Source of the DNA: an uncultured Bacilli bacterium
GTDB lineage: Bacteria; Bacillota_I; Bacilli_A; RF39; UBA660
Length of the DNA stretch: 64,000 nt
NCBI GenBank assembly: GCA_934119965.1
Contig: CAKOTA010000001.1
Location: 73,049 to 137,048, forward strand
Direction of reading: 5' to 3'
Shown here: piece after piece, positions 15,227 through 24,199 of the stretch
How positions within the stretch are numbered: the stretch's first letter is position 1
Layout: each line of letters opens with the position of its first letter
Program-made: the position numbers and the translations under genes
Notes under the pieces: generated by a model
What the model was told of the DNA's origin: nothing
What the model saw: only the letters and a program-made list of their open reading frames with translations
Databases searched by the model: none

Positions 15227-16786
15227 ATGAATGAGACATATTTAAATGAATATTTTAGATATATTAGAGCAGTTTTTTTAAGAGAATATTCAAAATATTT
15301 AAGTGAAGAAAAAATAAATAAAATTAGAAATATGGATAATATTTTTAAAGTTGATGATATAAGTAAATATAAGATTTTTATAACTGATAAAATAAATGTC
15401 TGTACAAATATTGTAGACTTTATAAAAGAAAACAATTTAAATAATGATTCTGACTTAAGGGATATATCAATCGATGGAAGAATTTATGTTAAATATCTAC
15501 TAGATAATAAAAATACACCAATCAAATTTATCTTAGATACAATTTTAGAAACAATTATAAGATATTTTATTGGAAATTGTGATGATGTTATTAAAATAGG
15601 AACAGTCGATATGATTACCGAATATTTAGCTCAAAAATATAATTTAAAAAATGTTAGACCATATAAATCTAAAGAAATGGAAGTAGCATCTAAAATAAAA
15701 GAATTAGTAACTGATGATATATTCTACGAATCAGTATTAAATGATAAAAATCAAATAGTAGATAAATATAATGAATATATTAATGGTGAATTATATGGCT
15801 TGGATTATGAAAACTTAGTAAAAGAATTAAATAAAGAATATTTTGATGGTTACTACAAAAAAATAGGAAAAGTATATTTTTCTGATACTTTATATGATTA
15901 TGAAAATATTAATTATAATAAAATATTAAATGAATTAAATAAAATTAATGAATATCATAATAAAGATATTAATACTAAAATAAATCGTATTTTATCAGCT
16001 AAAAGAGGAATAGAAGAGTTAAAAAATCACTTACTTATTTTTAGTAATAATGAGCAATTTTTAATAAATAACTCACTTATTGAGATTGATAGTATTTTAA
16101 ATAAAATTGATGAATCAAATATTGAAATAAATTATCCAAAATTTGAAAAAATTGAAGAACAATTGTTTCCTTTAATTCAAAAACTATGGAAAAAAGAAAT
16201 CAACAATCCACTATACTATACAGAGGAGAATAATTTTAAATTTTTAATAGGCGATCATCATGATAATAGATTAACAGAAACAAGATTAGTTTCTAATTAT
16301 CAATTGGATAAAATTCCTTGCAAAATAAAAGAATATGGATTTATATATGGTGTAAATGATAATATCGTTTATTCATCTACAAAAAACTTTTTATACTCAT
16401 TTCATAATGATGAATTAGAAATAGATGATATAAGTGATTCAAAATTAATAACTCCAAATATAATTATAAATGATAACCTAAAAAATAATAATTTAACAGG
16501 TAAAATTTTATTAGAAAACGCCATACCTTGTGGTATATATGTTATAAGTGATATTGAATCAAAATATTATGAAAAAGCTTTGGAACTAGCTGATAAATAT
16601 GAATTACCACTTGTAAAAATAAATTGTATACCACCACAAATAAAAAACGAAAAAATAGAAATACCTGAACAAAAAGAAAAAATAATTGAAAAACAACCAA
16701 AAATATCATTAAAAGATAGACTTAAAAAGTTTAGTCATAAAATGATTTATGATGAAGAAATAGAAGAATTTAAAAAGACAATATAA
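15227..16786 (+). CDS. Large unknown cytoplasmic protein
   Basis: A 519-residue, mostly helical, charged protein with no signal peptide or membrane segment. I do not recognise the family. Residues 95-175 (FILDTILETIIRYFIGNC ... VDMITEYLAQKYNLKN ... SKEMEVASKIKEL) have the spacing of the HExxH helix and downstream 'EGLTEYL' region of small zincin-like proteins. The His ligands are absent, so at most this is an inactive relative. Residues 225-320 could form a coiled coil. A C-terminal segment (about 335-490) contains a beta-rich domain with YGFIYGVNDNIVYSS. The gene sits directly before the probable sirA-ylbD-ylbE-rsmD block. The ATG follows GGTGATTGT. Confidence 0.75.
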   Translation: MNETYLNEYFRYIRAVFLREYSKYLSEEKINKIRNMDNIFKVDDISKYKIFITDKINVCTNIVDFIKENNLNNDSDLRDISIDGRIYVKYLLDNKNTPIKFILDTILETIIRYFIGNCDDVIKIGTVDMITEYLAQKYNLKNVRPYKSKEMEVASKIKELVTDDIFYESVLNDKNQIVDKYNEYINGELYGLDYENLVKELNKEYFDGYYKKIGKVYFSDTLYDYENINYNKILNELNKINEYHNKDINTKINRILSAKRGIEELKNHLLIFSNNEQFLINNSLIEIDSILNKIDESNIEINYPKFEKIEEQLFPLIQKLWKKEINNPLYYTEENNFKFLIGDHHDNRLTETRLVSNYQLDKIPCKIKEYGFIYGVNDNIVYSSTKNFLYSFHNDELEIDDISDSKLITPNIIINDNLKNNNLTGKILLENAIPCGIYVISDIESKYYEKALELADKYELPLVKINCIPPQIKNEKIEIPEQKEKIIEKQPKISLKDRLKKFSHKMIYDEEIEEFKKTI

Positions 16787-16836
16787 TTAGAAAAAATACG
16801 ACAAATAGATATTGTAATATATTATTGGTGAAATAT

Positions 16837-17250
16837 ATGAATAAATACTATTTGTTTATTATTGATAAAAAATTAATTAAAGAATATAAGAACAAATCAT
16901 ATGTTTTATATAAATTACTAGAAACATTATATAAAAGTGAAACATATGATTTTTGTTATGGAATAAAAATATATTGGCAAATATGTAATAATATATCAGT
17001 AAAACTTTTAAGTAATTATATAAATAATAGGATTAATACAATCAAAATAAATGAAAAAATAATAAAATTAAAGAATGAGAAAACTTATATTCAATTGATG
17101 TATCCCTGTATTATTGTAAAAACCAAAAATAAAAAAAATAATATATTTAAAATTTTTAACATATATAATAGAGATATATTTGTTTGTGACTTTGAAAATA
17201 AAGATTATTATTGGTTAAATGAGTATTTAAAAATAGGCAAATATAATTAA
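16837..17250 (+). CDS. sirA: Probable SirA-type sporulation inhibitor of replication
   Basis: A 137-residue protein that resembles Bacillus SirA at both ends: the start MNKYYLFIIDKKLIKEYKNK fits the YYxYLI...xYxGRE opening, and the end (IFVCDFENKDYYWLNEYL) fits the FLAMDFNSKRYGWLNP-like close. In Bacillus, SirA binds domain I of DnaA and blocks new rounds of replication after entry into sporulation. The TTG at 16825 overlaps the GGTGAAAT ribosome binding site, so the ATG at 16837 is chosen. The neighbours ylbD and ylbE and other sporulation genes in the window fit this role. The middle is poorly conserved, so the call is tentative. Confidence 0.55.
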   Translation: MNKYYLFIIDKKLIKEYKNKSYVLYKLLETLYKSETYDFCYGIKIYWQICNNISVKLLSNYINNRINTIKINEKIIKLKNEKTYIQLMYPCIIVKTKNKKNNIFKIFNIYNRDIFVCDFENKDYYWLNEYLKIGKYN

Positions 17251-17280
17251 TTTTTACATACAATATTATAGGTGGTCAAT

Positions 17281-17634
17281 ATGAGTAAAATAGCTGAATT
17301 TAAAGATTTTGTTAAAACTAATCCTTCACTTTTAAAATATGTAAATAATAATGAAATGAGTTGGCAAAAATTTTATGAAATGTATGATTTATATGGTAGT
17401 GATAATTCAATTTGGAACAAATATTTAAGCAAAACAGAAGTAGTAGCTGAAAGTACTAAAGCGGTAGGATTTGCTGATGTACTAGGTTGGCTAAAAAATA
17501 TCGATTTGGATTCATTTCAAAATAATATAAACAGTATTCAAAGAGTAGTAGGAGTTCTTCAAGATTTAGGAACTAACGAAACAAAAAAAGAAACTTATAA
17601 ACCTAGACCGGTTTATAAACATTTTGAGGATTAA
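17281..17634 (+). CDS. ylbD: YlbD-like putative spore coat protein
   Basis: A 117-residue protein matching the YlbD family: the start (EFKDFVKTNPSLLKYVNNN) and MSWQKFYEMYDLYGSDNSIWNKY match the family's 'FxxFVxxHPxL...TWQEIYEDW.LLGE.D..W..Y' layout. YlbD is annotated as a possible spore coat protein in Bacillus; its molecular role is not known. The middle (WLKNIDLDSFQNNINSIQRVVG) matches the family's amphipathic helix. The GTG at 17272 lies inside the GGTGGTC ribosome binding site, so the ATG at 17281 is the start. The stop overlaps the start of ylbE by one base. Confidence 0.75.
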   Translation: MSKIAEFKDFVKTNPSLLKYVNNNEMSWQKFYEMYDLYGSDNSIWNKYLSKTEVVAESTKAVGFADVLGWLKNIDLDSFQNNINSIQRVVGVLQDLGTNETKKETYKPRPVYKHFED

Positions 17635-17855
17635 TGACTTTAGAAGTTCAATATAATTTAAAATCGAATCCAATTTATATTAAATATTTGAGAGAAAATT
17701 CCAATTGGTATAAGATATTAAATCGTGATCCGAATTCTTTTAAGCAATTTGTAGAAGAAGTTAAAATGAATTATAAATTAAGACCAGCAGATAAAATATC
17801 TAAAGCTTTAGAAACAATTGAAGTACTACAAAGTGTATTATCAACAATAAAATGA
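17634..17855 (+). CDS. ylbE: YlbE-like protein
   Basis: A 73-residue protein of the YlbE family, recognisable by LKSNPIYIKYLRENSNWYKILNRDP and the following KMNYKLRPADKI, matching the family's 'LxxNPxxxxFIRxxPxWYRxLxRxP ... YGKTxPxRI'. Function is unknown. Its ATG shares one base with the ylbD stop (TAATG), so the two are co-translated. In Bacillus the same pair precedes rsmD (ylbH), as here, but ylbF and ylbG are missing from between them. Confidence 0.75.
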   Translation: MTLEVQYNLKSNPIYIKYLRENSNWYKILNRDPNSFKQFVEEVKMNYKLRPADKISKALETIEVLQSVLSTIK

Positions 17856-17900
17856 CTTTATATTTAAAATTATAAATGATATACTATATGTGGTGATTTT

Positions 17901-18428
17901 ATGCGAATTATAAGTGGTAAATATAAAGGAAGAAATATTAAAGGTTATGATATAGATGGAACAAGGCCAACTATGGATAGGGTAAAAGAGTCACTATTTG
18001 GAAGTATTCAAAATTATATTCCAAATAGTGTTTGTTTAGATTTGTTTGCCGGTAGTGGTTCTTTAGGAATTGAAGCTATAAGTAATGGAGCACAAATTTG
18101 TTATTTCAATGATTCTAACAAAGAAGTAGTTAAATTTTTAAAAGAAAATTTGAAGGGTATAGATAATTATGTTATTTCTAATAAAGAATATAATAAATTT
18201 TTAAATGAAACAAATGAACAATTTGATATAATTTTTTTAGATCCACCTTATAAAATGAATTTAATAAATCCATCAATTGATATAATTATCAAAAGAAATT
18301 TGCTAAAGGAAAATGGATTAATAATTTGTGAATATGAAACAGAACAAATTAAATGTGACTTAAAATTAATTAAAGAAAAAAAATATGGTTCTAAAAAAAT
18401 AAATATATATAAAAACGAGTTAATATAA
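17901..18428 (+). CDS. rsmD: 16S rRNA (guanine-966-N2) methyltransferase
   Basis: A 175-residue SAM-dependent methyltransferase that modifies G966 of 16S rRNA. The start MRIISGKYKGRNIKG and RPTMDRVKESLFGSI are diagnostic of RsmD. The SAM-binding motif DLFAGSGSLGIEA is near residue 50, and the catalytic DPPY (FLDPPYK) is near residue 118. Length is normal. The ATG follows TGGTGATTTT. Its last nine bases overlap the convergent lipoprotein gene. coaD, which follows rsmD in many Firmicutes, is absent here. Confidence 0.95.
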   Translation: MRIISGKYKGRNIKGYDIDGTRPTMDRVKESLFGSIQNYIPNSVCLDLFAGSGSLGIEAISNGAQICYFNDSNKEVVKFLKENLKGIDNYVISNKEYNKFLNETNEQFDIIFLDPPYKMNLINPSIDIIIKRNLLKENGLIICEYETEQIKCDLKLIKEKKYGSKKINIYKNELI

Positions 18429-19274
18429 CTCGTTTTTAAGTGTTTCAATATTTTCATTTAACAAAGAAATATAATCTTCATTTAATTTTCTTTCATCATC
18501 AGTAAGATTTGAAAGAGTTTTAAACTCTAATGGTTCTAATTCATATTCACTAATAAAACTTTGAACAGTAGAATTTAAATTAGCTTTATCAAAAGTAAAT
18601 ATATAATTAATATTATCTTCTTCAATAGCTTTTTTAGCGTCAGATAAAATTTTATCAGTAAGTGTAGCGCCTTCTTCTAAAGAAATAACAGTAAATCCGT
18701 ATTTTTCTAAATATTTGAAAACATTACTATCAACAATAATTGTTGAACTATCAGCATTCTCACTTAATAATTTTAATCTTGCATCTATATTTGAAATTTC
18801 TACTTTTAAACTTTCATAATTTTCTTCAATCTCGTTTTTTAAATAATGATTTTCAATATATTCAGTTAATCCATTTTTAATATTTAAAGCCATCATTAGA
18901 AAATTTGAGGGATCTAACCATAATTCATTATTTGAATAATTATATTCCATTGTACTACTAGCATCAATAATCATTAGATTTTTGTTATATTTAAACATTT
19001 CTGAAACATAATCTTTTTCTTTTGAAAGCCCATTAAATATATACATATTTGAACTACTATAATCTTTGATTTGTTTTTTTGTTAACTCATAATTATCTAT
19101 ATTAACTTCATCAGGATAAATACTATAAACATTACTATGATTACCATATAATTTTGTCACAATATATTCGATTGGATACACAGTAGTATAAATATCAATT
19201 CCATCTAGATTATCCTGTTTAAAACATCCTGTAAGTAAAAATAACATAAGTAACATTGGTATTAATTTTTTCAT
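18420..19274 (-). CDS. ZnuA/TroA-type substrate-binding lipoprotein with lost metal ligands
   Basis: A 284-residue secreted lipoprotein, with signal peptide and lipobox LLTGC at residues 13-17. The cluster A-I metal-binding-protein fold is indicated by [19 protein letters not shown] at the start and by [41 protein letters not shown] in the second lobe. The ligand positions look altered: where active homologues have a DPH motif this has NIDNYE, and where they have an (H)xHxWLDP motif this has [10 protein letters not shown]. Zinc or manganese binding in the usual way is therefore doubtful. No permease or ATPase gene is adjacent. The gene overlaps yidD by four bases. Confidence 0.8.
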   Translation of the reverse strand: MKKLIPMLLMLFLLTGCFKQDNLDGIDIYTTVYPIEYIVTKLYGNHSNVYSIYPDEVNIDNYELTKKQIKDYSSSNMYIFNGLSKEKDYVSEMFKYNKNLMIIDASSTMEYNYSNNELWLDPSNFLMMALNIKNGLTEYIENHYLKNEIEENYESLKVEISNIDARLKLLSENADSSTIIVDSNVFKYLEKYGFTVISLEEGATLTDKILSDAKKAIEEDNINYIFTFDKANLNSTVQSFISEYELEPLEFKTLSNLTDDERKLNEDYISLLNENIETLKNELY

Positions 19275-19498
19275 TTTATCTTCCTTTCGTTATCAGGAAC
19301 TGGATCATATCCTTTAGTACCAAAAGGATTACACCTTAATATTCTTTTAATCGTCAAAAAACTTCCCTTTAAACTTCCATATTTATTAATAGCTTCAATA
19401 CCATAATTAGAACAAGTAGGTATATGTCTACATTGATAATGAAAATTACCAGGTATTTTTTGATAAAGTTTTATCATTCCTATCAATATTTTTTTCAT
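19271..19498 (-). CDS. yidD: Membrane protein insertion efficiency factor
   Basis: A 75-residue YidD protein that sits at the membrane and assists YidC/Sec-dependent insertion. The diagnostic region [22 protein letters not shown] and [17 protein letters not shown] are all present, including the three conserved Cys. Length is normal. It is translated first in a two-gene minus-strand transcript, with its stop overlapping the start of the lipoprotein gene. yidC and rnpA, often nearby in other genomes, are not in this window. Confidence 0.95.
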   Translation of the reverse strand: MKKILIGMIKLYQKIPGNFHYQCRHIPTCSNYGIEAINKYGSLKGSFLTIKRILRCNPFGTKGYDPVPDNERKIK

Positions 19499-19558
19499 AA
19501 ATTAATTATACTAAAAATACTTAAATTTGTAAATTGTGATTTTAAAATTTATAAAATG

Positions 19559-19567
19559 TGATATAAT
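19559..19567 (+). promoter_or_regulatory. Extended -10 element for rnc
   Basis: TGATATAAT lies 16 bases before the rnc start, in the divergent gap with yidD. Confidence 0.55.
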
Positions 19568-19583
19568 TTAGTTGGGTGATAGT

Positions 19584-20255
19584 ATGGAACTATTAAAAAA
19601 ATTTAACATTGAAACAAATAATGAAGATTTGTATTTAACTGCTTTAACACATACATCTTTTTCTAATGAAGAAAATGTGCCTAGTTACGAAAGACTAGAA
19701 TATCTAGGAGATGCAGTCTTAGAACTAGTAATGAGTGAATATTTATATTTGAATTCAAATGATGATGAAGGCGAAATGACGAAACTTAGAAGTCATTATG
19801 TGTGTGAACAAGCATTATACGAATATTCAGTAGAACTAGGTTTAAATGAATATTTAAGATTGGGACATGGCGAAGAAGCAAATGGTGGTAAATATCGTAA
19901 AGCAATAGTAGCTGATATTTATGAATCATTTATTGGAGCTTTATTTTTAGATAAAGGATTGGATTGCGCTAAAAAATTTATATATGATAGTGCAATCAAA
20001 CATATAGAAGAAAAAGGATTAAGTTTCTTTGATGATTATAAATCTAAATTACAAGAACTAATTCAAACAGATAAAAGAAGTCTAGAATATGTAATTATAG
20101 CTGAAGAAGGACCAGCCCATAATAAGACATTTACAGCCGAAGTCAAAATAGACGATGTTGTTTATGGAGTGGGTGTTGCCCATAGTAAAAAAGAAGCAGA
20201 ACAAGAAGCAGCTAAAAGTGCTTTAGAAAAAAGTGTAGGTGAAACTAATGATTAA
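19584..20255 (+). CDS. rnc: Ribonuclease III
   Basis: A 223-residue endonuclease that cuts double-stranded RNA, including rRNA precursors. The signature ERLEYLGDAVLELVMSEYL at about residues 36-54 has the catalytic Glu and Asp. The second metal site is in DIYESFIGALFLDKG near 110. A dsRNA-binding domain follows at 150-220 with GPAHNKTFTAEV and a KKEAEQEAAKSAL helix. The TTG at 19572 precedes GGGTGAT; the ATG at 19584 is the start. The next gene overlaps its end by eight bases. smc and ftsY, the usual neighbours, are absent. Confidence 0.97.
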   Translation: MELLKKFNIETNNEDLYLTALTHTSFSNEENVPSYERLEYLGDAVLELVMSEYLYLNSNDDEGEMTKLRSHYVCEQALYEYSVELGLNEYLRLGHGEEANGGKYRKAIVADIYESFIGALFLDKGLDCAKKFIYDSAIKHIEEKGLSFFDDYKSKLQELIQTDKRSLEYVIIAEEGPAHNKTFTAEVKIDDVVYGVGVAHSKKEAEQEAAKSALEKSVGETND

Positions 20256-20565
20256 AATAGGTCGAAAACTAAATCCTGTGGATCACGAAAAGCCATATAA
20301 AGTATTTATTGATAATGTTCAAGTATTTGAAATATATGAAGATGAAATAAAGAATATAAATATCGAACCAGGTAAACACAAAATTATGGTTAAAAGTGAT
20401 AAATTTATAAGTAACGAAATAGAATTTGAGAATACAACTGATGGTATAATTGAATTTATAGTTGAACCTGACTATGCAAATAATTTAATTTCTAAATTCT
20501 TTACAAAAACACTATATGGAAAAGTTGGTTTAAAAATATCAATTAAAAATGAAATATATTTATAG
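20248..20565 (+). CDS. Small beta-rich hypothetical protein
   Basis: A 105-residue protein that overlaps the end of rnc (start within ATGATTAA), with AGGTGAAACTA as ribosome binding site. The first 70 residues (KPYKVFIDNVQVFEIY ... NINIEPGKHKIMVKSDKF) have the look of a small carbohydrate-binding-like or PEGA-like beta sandwich, in which a short 'PGKHxIxVK' strand pair is typical. There is no signal peptide or membrane helix. The C-terminal 35 residues are less regular. Its role is unknown, and the coupling with RNase III may be accidental. Confidence 0.75.
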   Translation: MIKIGRKLNPVDHEKPYKVFIDNVQVFEIYEDEIKNINIEPGKHKIMVKSDKFISNEIEFENTTDGIIEFIVEPDYANNLISKFFTKTLYGKVGLKISIKNEIYL

Positions 20566-20619
20566 TAAGTAAATATATTTTGTTTTTGGTTAAAAAATAT
20601 TTTGAAAGAAGTTGATTTT

Positions 20620-22368
20620 ATGAAAGAAAAATTGAAAAATTTTAAAATTTTATGGCAGTATTTAAAAAAAGATAAATTAGAATTATTTATTTATATATTT
20701 TTAGTAATAATGACATATATTCCTGCTCTTTTATCAGCTTTCTTTTGGGGAAAAGCAGTTGAATATTTAATTAATTATAACTTTACAAACTTTGTAATTT
20801 ATTTAGCGTTCTGGGAAAGCTTTTATATAATATTTTATTGTATATTACAATATCCAAGAGATAGGATATATAATAAGTTAGAACTTAATTTTATGAAAAA
20901 TGTTAGTATAGATATGTATAAAAAAATCCAAAATTTGCCTACTGTAGCATTTGAAGAAATAGGAGTTGGAGAATTTATTAATAGACTCTATACTGATCCG
21001 GACAGAATAATGGATCTGTTGTCAAAATTAATTAGATTGATTTGTAAAAGTATAGTTGTAATAATAATATTATTTATATCATTGAAAACATCAATTATAT
21101 TATTTTTTGAAATAATTGTATTTGCTATTATAATGGGATTTATTTCTTATAAATTTTTTCCAAAAATTAAAAAAACACAAGAAAAAATCAAACAAGAAAG
21201 TGATGCTTATGTAAAAGAAATTACTGAAAACATTACAGGAATAAGAGAAATAAAAGCTCTTGGAATAAAAAATAACATATTATATAATGTAACAAATAGA
21301 ATAAATAAAATGTTTATAAATAATAATAATCAAAAAAAATATGAAACTACATATTATTGTTTAAATAATTTAATATATTTTACACTACAATTTATCATAC
21401 TATTTACTTGCGGAAAATTATTTATGAATAATTTATTATCATTTAGTTTATTTACAGTAATAGAATCTTATTTGTGGAGAATAGATGAAGTAGTAGAAAG
21501 TATAAGTGATTTTGGGGTAACCTTTAATAAAGTTAGTGTATCACTTAAAAGAATTGATGAAATAATAAATAATAAATTATATAAAGACGAATATTTTGGT
21601 AAGATTAACTTAGATAATATAAAAGGATATGTGGAATTTAAAAATGTTTTGTTTAAATATAAAAGTGATGAAAATTACACCTTAAATGGCCTAAATTTAA
21701 AAATCGAACCAAACAAAAAAATAGCCATTGTAGGTAGAAGTGGAAATGGAAAAAGTACTTTGTTTAATTTATTATTGAGATATTTTGATAGCACTAGTGG
21801 AGAAATATTAATTGACGAAAAAAATATAAAAGATTTAACCGAAAATACTTTAAGAAACAATATATCAATAATTAGACAAAATCCATTTTTATTTAATTTA
21901 AGTATTATTGACAACTTTAAATTAGTAAAACAAGATATCACATTAGAAGAAGTCAGAAATGTTTGTAAAAGAGCCTATATTGATGATTATATTATGTCAC
22001 TACCAAATAAATATGACACTATAATCGGTGAAGGTGGAGTTAATTTGTCAGGTGGACAAAAACAAAGACTTGCAATTGCAAGAACATTAATATTAAATAC
22101 AAAAATTATATTATTTGATGAAGCCACAAGTGCTCTTGACAATGAATCACAAGATTATATAAAACATACAATAGATGATTTAGTTAAAGATCACACAATA
22201 ATTATAGTAGCTCATAGATTATCAACAATTATTGATGCAGATGAAATAAATATAATTGATAAAGGAAAATTAGTAGGAAGTGGAAATCATAAATATTTGC
22301 TTGAAAATAATAATGTATATAAAAATTTATACAATATAGAATCTTCAACCAATGAATTTTTTAGTTAA
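20620..22368 (+). CDS. ABC transporter, fused permease and ATP-binding exporter
   Basis: A 582-residue half-transporter, expected to work as a homodimer in the membrane. The N-terminal ~300 residues hold six membrane helices (for example LFIYIFLVIMTYIPALLSAF and ILFISLKTSIILFFEIIVFAIIMGF). The ATPase has Walker A GRSGNGKST near residue 368, signature LSGGQKQRLAIAR near 475, Walker B IILFDEATSALD and the switch His in VAHRLSTI. The ATG at 20620 is chosen over a TTG at 20602. Such exporters move lipids, peptides or drugs; the substrate cannot be read. Nothing nearby points to a bacteriocin. Confidence 0.93.
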   Translation: MKEKLKNFKILWQYLKKDKLELFIYIFLVIMTYIPALLSAFFWGKAVEYLINYNFTNFVIYLAFWESFYIIFYCILQYPRDRIYNKLELNFMKNVSIDMYKKIQNLPTVAFEEIGVGEFINRLYTDPDRIMDLLSKLIRLICKSIVVIIILFISLKTSIILFFEIIVFAIIMGFISYKFFPKIKKTQEKIKQESDAYVKEITENITGIREIKALGIKNNILYNVTNRINKMFINNNNQKKYETTYYCLNNLIYFTLQFIILFTCGKLFMNNLLSFSLFTVIESYLWRIDEVVESISDFGVTFNKVSVSLKRIDEIINNKLYKDEYFGKINLDNIKGYVEFKNVLFKYKSDENYTLNGLNLKIEPNKKIAIVGRSGNGKSTLFNLLLRYFDSTSGEILIDEKNIKDLTENTLRNNISIIRQNPFLFNLSIIDNFKLVKQDITLEEVRNVCKRAYIDDYIMSLPNKYDTIIGEGGVNLSGGQKQRLAIARTLILNTKIILFDEATSALDNESQDYIKHTIDDLVKDHTIIIVAHRLSTIIDADEINIIDKGKLVGSGNHKYLLENNNVYKNLYNIESSTNEFFS

Positions 22369-22384
22369 ATAAAAATATATTTAT

Positions 22385-22413
22385 AAAAGATATAGAAAAT
22401 ATATCTTTTTTTT
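22385..22413 (+). terminator. Intrinsic terminator of the ABC exporter
   Basis: AAAAGATATA / TATATCTTTT with a GAAAA loop and a T tail. Confidence 0.85.
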
Positions 22414-22421
22414 GATATAAT
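22413..22421 (+). promoter_or_regulatory. Extended -10 for the rlmN operon
   Basis: TGATATAAT begins at the last T of the preceding terminator and lies about 19 bases before rlmN. Confidence 0.5.
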
Positions 22422-22439
22422 TGATAATAGGGTGTTAGT

Positions 22440-23462
22440 ATGAAAAATATATACGATATGACATTAGAAAAACTAGAAAATTATTTTATTGAAAATGGTG
22501 AAAAAAAATTCAAAGCAACCCAAATATTTGAGTGGTTATATAAAAAAAGAATAGATGACTTTTTTCTAATGAGTAATATAAAAAAAGAACTACAAACAAA
22601 ACTAAATGATGAATTTAGTACATATAAAATAAAAGTAATCGATAAAAAAGAAGATAAAGATGTAATTAAATTTTTATTTGAACTAGAAGATAAAAATAAA
22701 ATAGAAGCTGTACTAATGAATCATGACTATGGAAAAAGTTTATGTATCTCAACTCAAGTAGGATGTAATATGGGGTGCAAATTCTGTGAAAGTGGAAGAC
22801 TGAAAAAAGTTAGAAATTTAGAAACATACGAAATGGTTGAACAAATATTAGTAATTGAAGACCTATTAAAATTAAGAATATCACATGTAGTTTTAATGGG
22901 AATAGGTGAACCATTCGATAACTATGATAATGTAATAGATTTTATTGATATAATTAATTCAGGAAAAGGAATTGATATTGGTGCTAGACATATAACAGTA
23001 TCAACTTGTGGAATAATACCTAAAATAAAAGAATTTATGGATAATGGAAAACAAGTTAATTTAGCAATCTCATTACACGCTCCTAATAATGAATTAAGAA
23101 ATAAAATAATGCCTATAAATAAAGCATATAATATTGAAGAATTAATCGAAGTATTAAAAGAATATATTCAAAAAACAAATAGAAGAGTAACATTTGAATA
23201 TGTGTTATTAGATGGAATTAATGATACTAAAGAATGTGCTTTAGAACTTGCAAATTTACTAAAAAATATGAATGCTTATGTTAACCTAATTCCATATAAC
23301 GAAACAAGTCATATCGAATTTAAAAGAAGTAAAAAAGTAATGGAATTTTATGATATACTTAAAAAAAATAATATTAATGTGACCGTAAGAAGAGAATTTG
23401 GAACAAAAGTTTCAGCAGCTTGTGGTCAATTAAGATCAAATTATGAGGAGGGAATACAATGA
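22440..23462 (+). CDS. rlmN: Dual-specificity 23S rRNA/tRNA adenine-C2 methyltransferase
   Basis: A 340-residue radical SAM enzyme that methylates C2 of A2503 in 23S rRNA and A37 in some tRNAs. The cluster motif CNMGCKFCESG is near residue 107 and provides the CxxxCxxC ligands. The N-terminal RlmN domain is visible as KFKATQIFEWLYKKR. The methyl-carrying Cys is in CGQLRSNY near the C-terminus. Length is normal. Its stop overlaps the prpC start (ATGA), so it heads the prpC-prkC-rsgA-rpe operon, as in other Firmicutes. Confidence 0.97.
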   Translation: MKNIYDMTLEKLENYFIENGEKKFKATQIFEWLYKKRIDDFFLMSNIKKELQTKLNDEFSTYKIKVIDKKEDKDVIKFLFELEDKNKIEAVLMNHDYGKSLCISTQVGCNMGCKFCESGRLKKVRNLETYEMVEQILVIEDLLKLRISHVVLMGIGEPFDNYDNVIDFIDIINSGKGIDIGARHITVSTCGIIPKIKEFMDNGKQVNLAISLHAPNNELRNKIMPINKAYNIEELIEVLKEYIQKTNRRVTFEYVLLDGINDTKECALELANLLKNMNAYVNLIPYNETSHIEFKRSKKVMEFYDILKKNNINVTVRREFGTKVSAACGQLRSNYEEGIQ

Positions 23463-24199
23463 AATATTGCTATATAACAGATACTGGTAAAGTAAGAGAT
23501 CACAATGAAGATAGTGTTATTATAACTGAGAATATGAATCACGAAATCTTAATGACAGTAGCTGATGGTATGGGTGGACATAATGCTGGTGAAGTTGCCT
23601 CTTCAATCGCAATTGCCCATATTGGAAAAAGATTTAAAGAATTAAGTACAATTGGTAATAAAGAAGATGCTATTAATTGGTTAAAAGAAACAGTAAGTGA
23701 AATAAATTTATTATTATATAAATATACACAAGAACATCCAGAAAGCGTAGGAATGGGAACAACATTTGTTTTGGCTCTTCTAACTAAAGATTTCCTATTA
23801 TTTGGAAACATTGGTGATTCATCTGGATATGTAATTAAAAACAAAGAATTACACAAAATTACTGTTGATCATACATTAGTAAATTTCTTAGTAAAATCAG
23901 GTGAATTAACTGAAGAAGAAGCTAAAGAACATCCTAGAAAAAATGTTTTAATGAAAGCTTTAGGAGCTGCAGTCGCTGTTGATATGGATATCTTTGATGT
24001 TGAAACAGATATTGACGGAATATTATTATGTAGTGATGGACTAACTAATATGCTAGATGATGATCAAATAGTCAAAGTCTTAAACGAAGAAGAATTAGAT
24101 ATAGAAGACAAACTAAATAAATTAATATATAAATGTAATAATAGAGGTGGAAATGATAACATTTCTATTGCGTATTTAGATAAAGGTGGTGCACAATGA
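23459..24199 (+). CDS. prpC: PP2C-type serine/threonine protein phosphatase
   Basis: A 246-residue manganese-dependent phosphatase that reverses the work of the kinase encoded next to it. The metal-binding motifs are in order: VRDHNEDSV near residue 11, VADGMGGHNAGEVAS near residue 36, GNIGDSSGYV near 117, CSDGLTNML near 185 and GGNDNISIAYL near the end. Length is normal for Stp/PrpC. It overlaps both neighbours by four bases (ATGA), which gives tightly coupled translation of phosphatase and kinase. Confidence 0.97.
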   Translation: MKYCYITDTGKVRDHNEDSVIITENMNHEILMTVADGMGGHNAGEVASSIAIAHIGKRFKELSTIGNKEDAINWLKETVSEINLLLYKYTQEHPESVGMGTTFVLALLTKDFLLFGNIGDSSGYVIKNKELHKITVDHTLVNFLVKSGELTEEEAKEHPRKNVLMKALGAAVAVDMDIFDVETDIDGILLCSDGLTNMLDDDQIVKVLNEEELDIEDKLNKLIYKCNNRGGNDNISIAYLDKGGAQ

